A stretch of DNA of 38,505 bases from Janibacter massiliensis (GCF_900289115.1 NZ_LT985196.1:1371579-1410083), one strand, 5' to 3'. Counted from the stretch's first letter, positions 16,586 through 24,892 are shown. Numbers and translations: made by a program. Notes: generated by a model from the sequence alone, not told the origin.

Positions 16586-17068
16586 GTGGACGACTTCAAA
16601 GAGGTTCAGGTGACGTACGAACTGCCCTTGGACGGTGACGGTTTCCTCCGCCGACAGTGCCCCACCTGCGACCAACAGTTCAAGTGGCACGACGGTCCGG
16701 CGAACGAGGAAGCGGAGCAACACGCGGACGCCGACGTCTACTACTGCCCCCTCTGCGGGTCTCCCGCTGAGGCGGACCACTGGTTCACCGATGACCAGGT
16801 TGATTTCATCCAGGGCGAAGTGCACAAGGCCGCAATGCCCAAGTTAGACGAGTTGCTCGACGGCGTATTCAAGGGTCTTTCTGGTCCCAACATCAAGGTT
16901 AAGCGGACCGGGCACCTAGAGACACCCGTTGGGCCCGACCCTCTGGTTGAAGATGATGACATGGTGATCGTGGCGTCGCCGTGCCATGGCTTCGAGCCCG
17001 TCAAGGTTCCTGACGGCTGGTCCCAGACGATCCACTGCCTGGTGTGCGGAGAGCGGTTCGCGGTGTAG
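16586..17068 (+). CDS. Zinc-ribbon protein of unknown function, partner of the TIR-like gene
   Basis: 160 residues. Three cysteine pairs are visible: CPTC (about 26-29), CPLC (about 54-57) and, near the C-terminus, a CHGF ... HCLVCG cluster. The first two pairs make one ribbon; the last may make a second with the CHGF cysteine. The middle part is acidic with WFTDDQVDFIQGEVHKAAMPKLDELLDGVFKGL, a likely helical segment. I do not recognise the family. The GTG start lies one base after the TIR stop, so the two genes form one operon. Zinc ribbons often bind nucleic acids or act as recognition modules; its role here is not known. Confidence 0.7.
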   Translation: MDDFKEVQVTYELPLDGDGFLRRQCPTCDQQFKWHDGPANEEAEQHADADVYYCPLCGSPAEADHWFTDDQVDFIQGEVHKAAMPKLDELLDGVFKGLSGPNIKVKRTGHLETPVGPDPLVEDDDMVIVASPCHGFEPVKVPDGWSQTIHCLVCGERFAV

Positions 17069-17095
17069 GCGATGAGGCGATAAATAGGCGCGACT

Positions 17096-17305
17096 TCAAT
17101 CCATCGGCGGGTGCTCGGCCAAGATCCACGGCAACCGCTGATCGAACACCCAGAGCTCGTGCTGAGCGAGATCCAGAGGACGGCCCAGGACCTCGTAGTC
17201 GTACGCGATGTTCGACCAGCGCGAGAAGCTCAACCGCACGAACGAGTCGTCCGCCGGCACCCCATAGCAGCGCCGGCGGTGCAGCGCCCACGTGATCGCC
17301 TCGGT
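17096..17305 (-). pseudogene. 3' fragment of an unidentified gene, cut by an IS
   Basis: About 70 codons of good coding quality (PTEAITWALHRRRCYGVPAD ... RWSNIAYDYEVLGRPLDLA ... PWILAEHPPMD, stop at 17096). The frame runs without a natural start into the left end of an IS3-type element near 17306. The 5' part is absent from the window. I do not recognise the protein. Confidence 0.5.
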
Positions 17306-17596
17306 GGGGCCTGACCCCGGTTCTTGGACACGCTGAATCCAGCACGTGGTGCTGGGGAAGCGAGATGATCCGAGAATCATGGCTAGGAAGAACTATTCCG
17401 AGGAGTTCCGTCGTCAGGCCGTCGACTTGTACGAGTCCACCCCGGGTGCCACGGTCCGCGGCATCGCCGAGGACCTCGGCATCGTGCGTGGCACGCTGCG
17501 GGGTTGGCTCGAGGTCTACGGGACCGGCAAGAAGACCGCTGCTGACGGGACGTTGACCTCCAGCCCACTGCAGTCCAGGCCGTCGAAGAAGAACTC
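17306..17596 (+). mobile_element. Left-end remnant of an IS3-family element
   Basis: The sequence from about 17306 starts with an IS3-type end (GGGGCCTGACCCCGGTTCTT), followed 74 bp later by an orfA start. The element is cut at 17597 by the left end of another IS3-family element. Its orfB and right end are missing. The exact left boundary is uncertain by a few bases. Confidence 0.65.
17380..17596 (+). pseudogene. IS3-family orfA, truncated
   Basis: 72 codons: MARKNYSEEFRRQAVDLYES, then GATVRGIAEDLGIVRGTLRGW, a helix-turn-helix of the HTH_Tnp_1 type, and TGKKTAADG. The natural gene is ~100 residues. The frame continues for 13 codons into the inserted IS and stops at 17636. The frameshifted partner orfB is absent. 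Confidence 0.75.
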
Positions 17597-17621
17597 GGAG
17601 CCTGACCCGGTTTCCCGGACA
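17597..17621 (+). repeat. Left terminal inverted repeat of the IS3-family element
   Basis: 25 bp beginning GGAGCCTGACCCGG; pairs with the reverse complement of 20339-20363 with one mismatch (G/C at the 14th base). Confidence 0.8.
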
Positions 17622-17636
17622 GTTTCGGTGTGTTGA

Positions 17637-17931
17637 TCATGCCGCGGTTAGCGGCACGGTGTGAAGCGCTTGGTATTCGTGAGGGCTGAGGTAGCCGAGC
17701 CCGGAGTGGCGACGGCGGGGGTTGTACCAGCCCTCGATCCACTCGAAGATCGCCGAGGCCAGCTCGACGCGGCTGGTCCAGTGCCGGCGGTCGAGCAGCT
17801 CGCGTTGCATCGTCGACCAGAACGACTCGATGAGGGCGTTGTCGACACTCGACGCGACGCGACCCATCGAGCCGAGCAGCCCTGCCTCCCGCAGCCGGTG
17901 ACCGAACACCCACGAGGTGTAGGCGGCAGGT
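17637..17931 (-). pseudogene. IS3-family orfB transposase, 3' part
   Basis: Catalytic C-terminal part of the DDE integrase core: YTSWVFGHRLREAGLLGSMG, VDNALIESFWSTMQRELL (with the last acidic residue of the DDE triad, the E of ALIESFW) and YNPRRRHSGLGYLSPHEY. It belongs with the 5' part at 19415-20012, from which it is separated by the IS30-family element. The transposase is therefore inactive. Confidence 0.88.
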
Positions 17932-19414
17932 TCAACCAGTCGATGCAACACCGTGTTGTTGAAGGGAGCGTAGTTGCTCTTCGAAGACCTCGGCGGGGGT
18001 CTTCCACCCGAGGACCTTGCGGGGCCTGTTGTTCAGTGCGTATGCGACGGCTTCGAGGTCCTCGGCCGACCAGCGGGACAGGTCGGTGCCCTTGGGGAAG
18101 TACTGCCGCAGAAGCCCGTTGGTGTTCTCGTTGGTCGGCCGCTGCCAGGGCGAGTGCGGGTCGGCGAAGAACACCTTGGTGCCGGTCGCCAGCGCGAACG
18201 TTGCGTGGCCGGAGAGTTCCTTGCCGCGGTCCCAGGTGATGGTCTTGCGCAGCTGCTCGGGCAGCGTGGTCATCGATCTGGTGAGCGCGGCGTTCATCGC
18301 TTCGGCTCCGTAGCCACCCAGGGCCGGCCCGTTCTTCACGTGCGGCTTCTCGCCCCAGCCCTCCAGCCGCGGCAGGTATACGAGCAACGCGCTCCGGCTG
18401 CTGCGTTCGACGAGGGTGCCGATCGCTGACCTGCCGGTGCCGATGATCAGATCGCCCTCCCAGTGACCGGGTACGGCACGGTCATCGGCCTCGGCCGGAC
18501 GCTCGGACAGGACGACATCAGCGGTGACGTGCCCTTGCGCCTTGTTGCGCGTACGGGCCCGCGGCCGCCGCAGCGCTCGACCGGTGCGCAGGCAGGCGAC
18601 CAGCTCGCGCTGGAGCGCGCCACGCCCCTGGATGAACAGCGACTGGTAGATCGCCTCGTGGCTGATGCGCATGGACTCATCATCGGGGAAGTCGACCTTC
18701 AGCCGCTGTGAGATCTGCTCCGGGCTCCACGCCGTCGACCACGGACGATCCTGGCGGGGCGGCTTGTTCCGCCCCTTCCACGCAGGCGGTCTCGGACCCT
18801 CGACGGGCGTGCCGTCAGGTCCCCGGACGCTGCCCGCGAGCCGTTCTTGGACGTACTGGCGGAACCGTTCGTTCTTGACGAGTGTCGCGGTCTTGCGGCG
18901 CTTGGCCGCCTGCTGAGCCTTCCACTGCGCCACCCCCGCCCGGTACTCCAGCTTCCCGCCACGGGTGGCGGCGTTGCGGCGCAGTTCGCGTGAGATCGTC
19001 CCCGGGTCACGACCGATCGCGTGGGCGATCTGGCGCACTCCCTGACCTCGGGCGCGCAGGATCGCGATCTCCTCGCGTTCCTCGAAAGACAGGTAACGGC
19101 CCATGGGCTCGGCCAGACAGATCGGTGGCATGCCGCCAGCGTGACGAAACCAGCGCGAGCCCACCGGCACGGACACGCCCACCCTCACCGCAGCCTCGGC
19201 CGAGGTGATGCCCGTGGCGATCAACCGCCAGAACTGTCGCTGCACCGCCCGCGAGGGCTCGGGCCGTCCAGGCGAACGCATTGGCGGGCGCAACGCCCGA
19301 TCCGCACGCCACTGCCGACGAAGCCCCTCCGGTACATCGCTGGTCTTCCTACGCCAGTCGCTCGTCGCCATCCCTGAACACCTCCATGATCGAGGTGTTG
19401 CGACGACCAGTTGA
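17930..19414 (-). mobile_element. IS30-family insertion sequence
   Basis: About 1.48 kb with imperfect ~24-bp terminal inverted repeats: TTCAACCAGTCGATGCAACACC at the left and, on the other strand, TTCAACTGGTCGTCGCAACACC at the right. It contains one intact transposase gene and sits inside the DDE core of the IS3-family orfB. Boundaries are good to within about three bases; a target duplication could not be fixed. Confidence 0.8.
17932..19371 (-). CDS. IS30-family transposase
   Basis: 479 residues. N-terminal helical segment (SPGRPEPSRAVQRQFWRLIA, ITSAEAAVRVGVSVPVGSRW), then the IS30 helix-turn-helix MGRYLSFEEREEIAILRARG and DPGTISRELRRNAATRGG. The DDE core follows: AVPGHWEGDLIIG (first Asp), TITWDRGKELSGHATF (second Asp) and SPWQRPTNENTNGLLRQYFPKG (Glu), with the family-typical NNRPRKVLGWKTPAEVF. 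All catalytic motifs are intact. ATG 19371 was chosen because GGAGG lies ten bases upstream. The gene is complete and probably active. Confidence 0.92.
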   Translation of the reverse strand: MATSDWRRKTSDVPEGLRRQWRADRALRPPMRSPGRPEPSRAVQRQFWRLIATGITSAEAAVRVGVSVPVGSRWFRHAGGMPPICLAEPMGRYLSFEEREEIAILRARGQGVRQIAHAIGRDPGTISRELRRNAATRGGKLEYRAGVAQWKAQQAAKRRKTATLVKNERFRQYVQERLAGSVRGPDGTPVEGPRPPAWKGRNKPPRQDRPWSTAWSPEQISQRLKVDFPDDESMRISHEAIYQSLFIQGRGALQRELVACLRTGRALRRPRARTRNKAQGHVTADVVLSERPAEADDRAVPGHWEGDLIIGTGRSAIGTLVERSSRSALLVYLPRLEGWGEKPHVKNGPALGGYGAEAMNAALTRSMTTLPEQLRKTITWDRGKELSGHATFALATGTKVFFADPHSPWQRPTNENTNGLLRQYFPKGTDLSRWSAEDLEAVAYALNNRPRKVLGWKTPAEVFEEQLRSLQQHGVASTG

Positions 19415-20012
19415 ATCCGCCGGCCGACCCGCGGTCTGAGTGCACGATCGTGCCCGGTGGTGGCCGGCGTTGCCAGCGGGCCATCTGCAGCGCGTCCACG
19501 ACCAGCTCGGAGCGGATGTGGTCGGCGATGGACCAGCCCACGACCCTGCGGGTGCAGGCGTCGATGACCGCGCAGCAGTACACCCACCCGTCCGCGGCGC
19601 GGTGCTGCGTGACGTCGGTGAACCAGACCCGGTCGGGCGCGTCCGCGACGAACCGGCGCTGCACGAGGTCCTCGTGCACGGCCGGCACCGGACGATGCCC
19701 ACGGCCCTTGCGATGGTGGCACACGCCCACCGACCCCTGCTGACGCATCAACCGGGCCACGCGCTTGCGGCCGACCGCCACGCCCATCCCCAAGCGCAGC
19801 TCGGCATGCACCCGTGGCGCACCGTACGTGCCTCTCGAGGCTGCATGGACTGTCGCGATCGTCGCGCTCAGGGCCGCGTCCTGGGCCGCCCGCGCCGAGG
19901 GCGCCCGGCCCTGGCTGTCGTAGTACGACGAGCGAGGAATGTTCAGCACCCGGCAGGTCACCGCCACGGGAAACCCCTCGGCGGCCAGCTCACGGACCAG
20001 GCCGGTACTCAT
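19415..20012 (-). pseudogene. IS3-family orfB transposase, 5' part
   Basis: About 199 codons from the ATG at 20012: MSTGLVRELAAEGFPVAVTC, the HTH_21-type region with IPRSSYYDSQG and YGAPRVHAEL, then DRVWFTDVTQHRAADGWVYC (first Asp of the DDE triad) and TIVHSDRGS (second Asp). The frame then runs into the IS30-family element. orfA and orfB overlap by ATGA next to a CCCAAAA tract suited to the -1 frameshift that makes the IS3 fusion transposase. Confidence 0.88.
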
Positions 20013-20296
20013 TTTGGGAGAACGTTCTCCTGCGCGAAGTACGCCGACGCGCGCTTGAGGATCTCGATCTCCATCGCCTGACGACGATTCTCCCGACGCA
20101 GCCGCACCAGCTCCTCACGCTCGGCGCTCGACACGCCCTCCCTACCCCCTGAATCGACGTCGTCACGGGCCATCCACCGGCGCAAGCACGACTCGCTGAT
20201 CCCCAGATCCTTCGCGATCGAAGCCACCGACGCGCCCGGCTCCCGGGTCAACGCCACCGCCCGACGACGGAACTCCAACGGCTTGGCTGCAGGCAT
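20009..20296 (-). CDS. IS3-family orfA (helix-turn-helix subunit)
   Basis: 95 residues: FRRRAVALTREPGASVASIA, DLGISESCLRRWM (helix-turn-helix), then the leucine-zipper-like ELVRLRRENRRQAMEIEILK and ASAYFAQENVLPK. Complete, with the start 43 bp inside the right inverted repeat. It overlaps orfB by four bases. Confidence 0.9.
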   Translation of the reverse strand: MPAAKPLEFRRRAVALTREPGASVASIAKDLGISESCLRRWMARDDVDSGGREGVSSAEREELVRLRRENRRQAMEIEILKRASAYFAQENVLPK

Positions 20297-20338
20297 CTTC
20301 CAGACTCCTCTCCGAGACGATCATCGCCCCAGCTCAGG

Positions 20339-20363
20339 TGTCCGGGAAAGCGGGTCAGGCTCC
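20339..20363 (-). repeat. Right terminal inverted repeat of the IS3-family element
   Basis: 25 bp, mate of 17597-17621. It directly abuts the interrupted HNH nuclease gene. Confidence 0.8.
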
Positions 20364-21084
20364 CCTGCGCCTCAGGCGAAGTGACGTAGAGCGCATGCTT
20401 GTGCTTTACGGCGACCTGGCGGGCGGCGTACTCGCACCGGTAGGACTTGCGCGGCGGCAGCCACGTGGCGGCGTCGCCGTCGCCCTTCTGCTGGTTCGTC
20501 GGGCCGCCCACCGCCAGGAGGTTCATCGGGTCGTTGGCGAAGTCCTGCCGCTGCTCGTAGGTGAGCTTCTGAGCGCCGGTCTGCCAGGCGTTGGACAGTG
20601 AGACGACGTGGTCGATCTGCACCGCTGACGAGGTGCCCCGGCCACGGATGAAGGGGATCCGCTTGCCGGTGTACGGGTCGACGAGGGTGCCCGAGAGGGC
20701 AACGCACCCGTTGGTGCCCGGCTTGACCGCAAGCGCGGTGAGGTCGCGACGTAGGACGTCGTTGCGGGTGTCGCACCCGTTGTGCCCGAACTCCTCCGAG
20801 GCGTCGTCAGACCACGCCTGCCCGAACGCCGACCGGGTGTAACCCGTCTTCGGCGCGCGACCCTTCACCGGCAGGCCGGCCAGAGTCGCCAGCACCGGCG
20901 ATGAGCTGCCGCCGCTCGAAGGCGTCGCCGCGGTCGTCGTCGGCTGAGGGGTGACGGTCTCCGTCACCGTCACCGCGGGCTCCTCCACGACGACGAGGAC
21001 GTCCTCGGTCGCGGTCACCGTCACCACCTGCGGCTCAGCGGTCGGCGCTGGGCCGCAGGTAGCCAGGGCCGCCACCGCCGCCAC
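20364..21084 (-). pseudogene. Secreted HNH (DUF1524/GmrSD_C-type) nuclease, 3' end removed by an IS
   Basis: About 240 codons remain. The N-terminus has an Ala-rich stretch ending in a lipobox-like LATC, then a Val/Thr/Pro-rich linker. The nuclease domain shows GYTRSAFGQAW, NGCDTRNDVLRRDL, RGRGTSSAVQIDHVVSLSNAW (the DH metal/catalytic pair), FANDPMNLLAV and NQQKGDGDAATWLPP. It is the secreted actinobacterial HNH family related to the GmrSD C-terminal domain. The frame enters the IS after YVTSPEAQG, about 30 residues short of the usual end, and stops at 20248. The active-site residues are present, so residual activity is possible. The GTG start at 21084 is uncertain. Confidence 0.75.
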
Positions 21085-21376
21085 CCGCTCGCATGGCGGC
21101 CAGGATGCTAGCCACCGGCGACACTCGCGGCCGGCGGGCCCGACCGTGCATGGACGAGCCTCACCTGCGGTCAGCGTCGAGCTCGAAGGAGCGAACCACT
21201 CGGCAGTGACCTCCCCGCCGGGTCGCTCGTCGCCGCCCCCCCTCGCCGACGGCGACCGTGCCGTACTCCGACAGGCCGGTTACCCCACGCCTGCCGTACC
21301 GGCGGCTTGCGAGGTCGGGCATGTCGGCCTACCGGGCGAAGGAGCCAGGCTGAGTCAGTTTAGAGACTGAGGGCGG

Positions 21377-21856
21377 CTAGGACGACTCCTCGCGCAGCTC
21401 GAGGTGGTACGCCAACATCCCGTTCTCGTCGTAACACGGCTCGTCACACCCCAAAAGATCGGATAGCGACGCCGAGGCAGTGTTCCGTGGGTCCACCATC
21501 CAGAGGACTCGGCCGTCAGGTCGTTCCGCAGCCATCGCTCTTATGAGACCTGTAGCGATCCTCAACCCGATCTGCTGACCCTGCCAGTCTGCCTCGACGG
21601 CGAGCAGGTAGATGAAGAACCCGCGTTCAGGCTGGTCTTCAACCAGGTCACAGTAGGCCACCACTGCAACCAGCGAGTTCCCCTCGTCGAAGAACAGGCG
21701 CAGCCGACTCCCCGAGTGCGTATCGAGCCAATCGTCGAGACCATCCCGCACCATGTTCTGAACCTCGAGGGCTGGTGAGGGCCCGGACGCTGCGCACCGG
21801 AAGTGACGTAGGCGAATCTTGTCGTTGCTCGTTGCCCAGCGACCGAACAGAGCCAC
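21377..21856 (-). CDS. GNAT-family N-acetyltransferase
   Basis: 159 residues from the GTG at 21856. Acetyl-CoA-binding motif A is FFIYLLAVEADWQGQQIGLRIATGLI, with Q-x-x-I-G-x-R/K-I; strand 4 precedes it (LVAVVAYCDLVEDQPERG) and VDPRNTASASLSDLLGCDEP is the motif-B region. The substrate is not identifiable. A longer form from the TTG at 21916 is open, but it would overlap the end of the small gene at 21880-22053, so the GTG is preferred. Last gene of a minus-strand run of three. Confidence 0.7.
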   Translation of the reverse strand: MALFGRWATSNDKIRLRHFRCAASGPSPALEVQNMVRDGLDDWLDTHSGSRLRLFFDEGNSLVAVVAYCDLVEDQPERGFFIYLLAVEADWQGQQIGLRIATGLIRAMAAERPDGRVLWMVDPRNTASASLSDLLGCDEPCYDENGMLAYHLELREESS

Positions 21857-21879
21857 GGGCTTCGCAGATCCGTAAGTTC

Positions 21880-22053
21880 TCAGTAGATGCCAGCGATGCC
21901 CGCAGGCGGGGTCCAAGGACGAGCGGGCATCTTCAGCATGCGATCAACCAGCTCAGGAGACGGCTCAGGGAGCGGAGTTGGAACGAGGGTGAGCCACATC
22001 CCCTCATCTTCGGTCGAAGTTAGCTCGCTCTTCAGAGCGGTCAGACCAGCCAT
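21880..22053 (-). CDS. 57-residue protein of unknown function
   Basis: A short frame with strong support: GGAAGGAG seven bases before the ATG, and coding-like composition, beginning MAGLTALKSELTSTEDEGMW and ending PPAGIAGIY. The middle is Pro/Leu-rich (LVPTPLPEPSPELVDRML). It begins 23 bp after the stop of the 245-residue gene and ends 24 bp before the preferred acetyltransferase start, so the three are probably one operon. No family recognised. Confidence 0.65.
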   Translation of the reverse strand: MAGLTALKSELTSTEDEGMWLTLVPTPLPEPSPELVDRMLKMPARPWTPPAGIAGIY

Positions 22054-22075
22054 ACCGGCACTCCTTCCTCAGTCT

Positions 22076-22813
22076 CTAACGGACGTTGTCGATCGGTGTG
22101 GCCAGCGCCTCTACCAGCAGCGCGGCGCGCTCCACCATCTCATGCAAACCTGTGAGCGTGGTAGCCGGGTCCGACACCGGTTGACGCGTGAAGCTCCTGA
22201 CGTCGCAGAACATGCTGACGTTCGGAAGGGAACGCATAGCGACGGAGGCGTCATCCCGTTCAGGGGTGTCGAAACCAAGCATGCCGGACACCCCGCCACG
22301 GATGCGAGCGTGCAGCTGTCTACGGTCCACGATCCCGTACTCGACTTGGCAGTCCTCACCGTCGACCGCCACATCGGCGAGGCAAGCGGCGTCTCGAAGA
22401 GTGAGTCGATCCGACTTCGGCAGGTTCACTACCCCCCGGGTGAACTTGTCGCAGGCGTCCTCGTAACTCTCGGCGTCCAGCTCCTTGGACCACGCGCCCC
22501 GGTAGGAAGCCAGCCAGGCCTCGGAGGGCTCCATGTGCTTGAACACCCCTTGGAGTGCTCGACCGAGGCCCTCGAAGGTGGCCTGATGAGAGCTCAGTCG
22601 CACAGTGCACCGTTGGCGCTCGATGATGAGACGCTGGGCAGGATCGTCGACGGCGACCCCGATACCGGACGTGTCGTCAAGGACCCGAACTACCTGAACC
22701 TCTTCTTCCAGCCAGTCCAGCAGCGCGAGACGACGACGTTCGAAGGTGAGGATCGGTCGCCACTCGATCAGAACATTGGCGTTCCATTGAGTCGGCTGGA
22801 GCACGGTAGTCAC
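22076..22813 (-). CDS. Hypothetical protein (possibly TIGR04255-like)
   Basis: 245 residues, no signal or membrane segment. The layout is an N-terminal beta-rich half (WNANVLIEWRPILTFERRRL, VQVVRVLDDTSGIGVAVDD) followed by FEGLGRALQGVFKHMEPSEAWLASYRG and another strand-rich segment with GVVNLPKSDRLTLRD and VDGEDCQVEYGIVDRRQLHARI. This recalls TIGR04255-type proteins of mobile regions, but I am not sure. GC is lower than in the core genes. GTG 22813 has no clear SD. It leads the three-gene module with the 57-residue protein and the acetyltransferase. Confidence 0.6.
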   Translation of the reverse strand: MTTVLQPTQWNANVLIEWRPILTFERRRLALLDWLEEEVQVVRVLDDTSGIGVAVDDPAQRLIIERQRCTVRLSSHQATFEGLGRALQGVFKHMEPSEAWLASYRGAWSKELDAESYEDACDKFTRGVVNLPKSDRLTLRDAACLADVAVDGEDCQVEYGIVDRRQLHARIRGGVSGMLGFDTPERDDASVAMRSLPNVSMFCDVRSFTRQPVSDPATTLTGLHEMVERAALLVEALATPIDNVR

Positions 22814-22973
22814 GCTACACGGAACGACTGGGGTCAGGCATCCGGGCAGCCGGATCGCTCTCAGGTGGCGATCGTGGTCGGCAACAGGTCGCTCTCCGTT
22901 GCGGCGCTCTTCCGCTCCATTGGTGCCGGGATCGGCTCTGGCTCCGAGCGCCGGCAGGGCCTACGGGCTCCCT

Positions 22974-23533
22974 TCAAACCGGGCCTCGGACCACCTTGAG
23001 CGCCGGCGGCGGGGAGATCCATGCGTTCGGATCCAGGAACGCATCGACGAACCTCCAGGCGTCCTTCGCGAGATGCCCGTCGTCGAGCACGAGGCCGCCG
23101 TAGACGCCGCTGCCGTGGGCGGTGCGGCCCGCGCCGCGAAGTCGACGCGGTAGGTCCCGGTGCGCTGGGCGAACCACCGCAGCCCGTCCGGGGACAGGGT
23201 CGCCTCGAGGTGGTCCTCGCAGGCGAGCAGACCGGCGACGGGGTTGCCGCCCGCGGCGGCGATGAGCACCTCCACGGGCGCGGCGAGCAGCGGACTCGTC
23301 TGCGACGTCGACTCGATCTCGGCGTGACCCGTGCCGCGGGTCATCGGTCGCTTGACGACGACACGGCCCAGCCGCTCGTGGTCGTACACGGTGAAGAGGA
23401 GACAGCCGTGTTCGCACCGGATGGCGGCTCGCGGTGCGCGGCGGTCGCAGTCGGCGGCCAGGCGGTCGGACTGGGCCCGGATCGCCTCGGCCACCTGTCG
23501 GCGCTGCTCGTCAGTCGGCTCGGTCATGGTCAT
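22974..23533 (-). pseudogene. Frameshifted accessory gene following the recombinase
   Basis: From the ATG at 23533 (MTMTEPTDEQRRQVAEAI) the frame codes convincingly to TGTYRVDFAARAAP near 23125. There good coding moves to another frame, HGSGVYGGLVLDDGHLAKDA ... WISPPPALKVVRGPV, which ends at 22974. One missing base around 23115-23125 explains this. Restored, the protein has about 186 residues, with cysteines near the N-terminus (DCDRRAPRAAIRCEHGCLLF). Function unknown. The start overlaps the recombinase stop by ATGA, so it belongs to the integrase operon. The run 22814-22973 holds no gene. Confidence 0.65.
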
Positions 23534-24885
23534 GCCTTCCACTGGATGGTGATCTGGTCGGGGGTGAAGCGGACGCCCTTCCCCGCGGCCTCGCAGCGAG
23601 CCTCGAGGAGAGCGCGGATGACCCGGCGGCGCTGGGTCAGGGGTGCGGCCCGCCAGGCGGCCTCGACGTCGTCGGCGTCGACGAGACCGGCCAGGGGGGA
23701 GGACTGGGAGGCGGCCAGGATGCGGCCCTCGTGCTCCTCGATCTGCCGCGTGAGATCCCGCGCCCTCGCCTTCGCGGCGTCGCGGCCGAGCAGTCCCTCG
23801 GCGAGCAGGTCGGCGATGCCGTCGCGGCGCTCCCGCAGCTCAGCGGCCCGGGCGCGCTCGGCCACGAGATCGACGTCGTCGCCGAGCAGGCGAGCGGCGT
23901 CCGGCTGCGAGAGGCGGGCCAGGACCACGGCCTCGACCACCTCGTCGACATGCGAAAGTCGGCGGGTGCGCTTGCACGTCTTGCACACGTACGCGAGGTG
24001 CTTCCCGGGGCGCCCGGAGTGCATCGGGGTCTCGCACGCCGAGCAGACGAGCAACCCGGACATGAGGTGTCGGACGGTCGTCGAGGCAGCGCGGCGGCGC
24101 CCCGGGTCGGTGAGGATGCTCCCCACCCGGTCGAAGGTCTCCTCGTCGAGGATGGCGGGGCCGTGGGCGCCCATGTCCTCCCCGTTGTAGATGACGCGGC
24201 CGATCAACCTCGGTTTGGTCATCACCCGGCGCAGGGTGGTCGGCGACCACCGCGCCCCGGTGCTCGTCGGCACACCCTCCGCGTCGAGGCGGCGGATGAT
24301 CGCGGCGACGGTCTCGCCAGCGATGAGCGCGTCGGCGGTCTCCCGGATGGCCCGCGCCTCGTCCTCGACGACGACGGCGGTGCGCCCGTCCCGGTCGAAG
24401 CCGAAGGGGCGACGGGTCCACGCCGCCGCCCCGGCCTGCGCCCGCTGTCGGTTGGCGGCCTTCTGGCGGGCCGCCTTCTGCTCGCCCTCGTAGCGGGACG
24501 CCGAGCCGATCATGCTGGCGATCATCCGCCCGGCGGGGGTGGTGAGGTCGATATCTGCGGCCTTCACGGCGGCGATCCGCAGGGCACGCGCCTCGGCGAT
24601 CTCCACGAGGTCGACGAGGTCGCGCAAGCGACGGTAGAGGCGATCCGGGTGCCAGACGAGGACCACGTCGCAGCGTCCGGCGCGCAGGTCGGCCAGCATC
24701 TCCGTGTAGGCGGGCCGCGGGCCCTTCGTGGCGCTGCGGTCGTTGTCGGCGTACACCCGCGCCACGGTCCACCCGTGCTCGGCGGCGAGCTCCCGGCAGG
24801 CGGCCTCCTGCCGGTCGACGGCGGCGGCCTCCCCGGTGCGGTCGAGGCTCTGCCGGATTTAGACGGCTGCGGTTGTCCCGGCCAT
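23530..24885 (-). pseudogene. Large serine recombinase (integrase) with an in-frame stop at the catalytic motif
   Basis: From the ATG at 24885 the frame reads M-A-G-T-T-A-A-V-stop and resumes directly with IRQSLDRTGEAAAVDRQEA. The TAA (24861-24859) stands where the tyrosine of the Y-x-R-x-S catalytic motif belongs. Read through, the protein has 451 residues: resolvase domain (VARVYADNDRSATKG, VVLVWHPDRLYRR, TPAGRMIASMIGSASRYEGE), recombinase domain (WSPTTLRRVMTKPRLIGRVIYNGE), zinc ribbon (CSACETPMHSGRPGKHLAYVCKTC) and a coiled-coil C-terminal part. The remaining downstream frame (GTG 24765, 411 codons) lacks the nucleophilic serine. A sequencing error cannot be excluded. Confidence 0.85.
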
Positions 24886-24892
24886 AGGGCAA

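Larger units (their letters stand above)
17597..20363 (-). mobile_element. IS3-family element interrupted by an IS30-family element
   Basis: Ends are matching 25-bp inverted repeats (GGAGCCTGACCCG...GGACA, 24 of 25 identical). It carries orfA and orfB in the overlapping IS3 arrangement on the minus strand. Without the ~1.48-kb IS30 insertion it would be ~1.28 kb, a normal IS3 size. No target duplication is seen: the left flank is another IS3-type element and the right flank is an HNH nuclease gene, so a deletion next to the IS probably removed the original neighbour. Confidence 0.85.
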
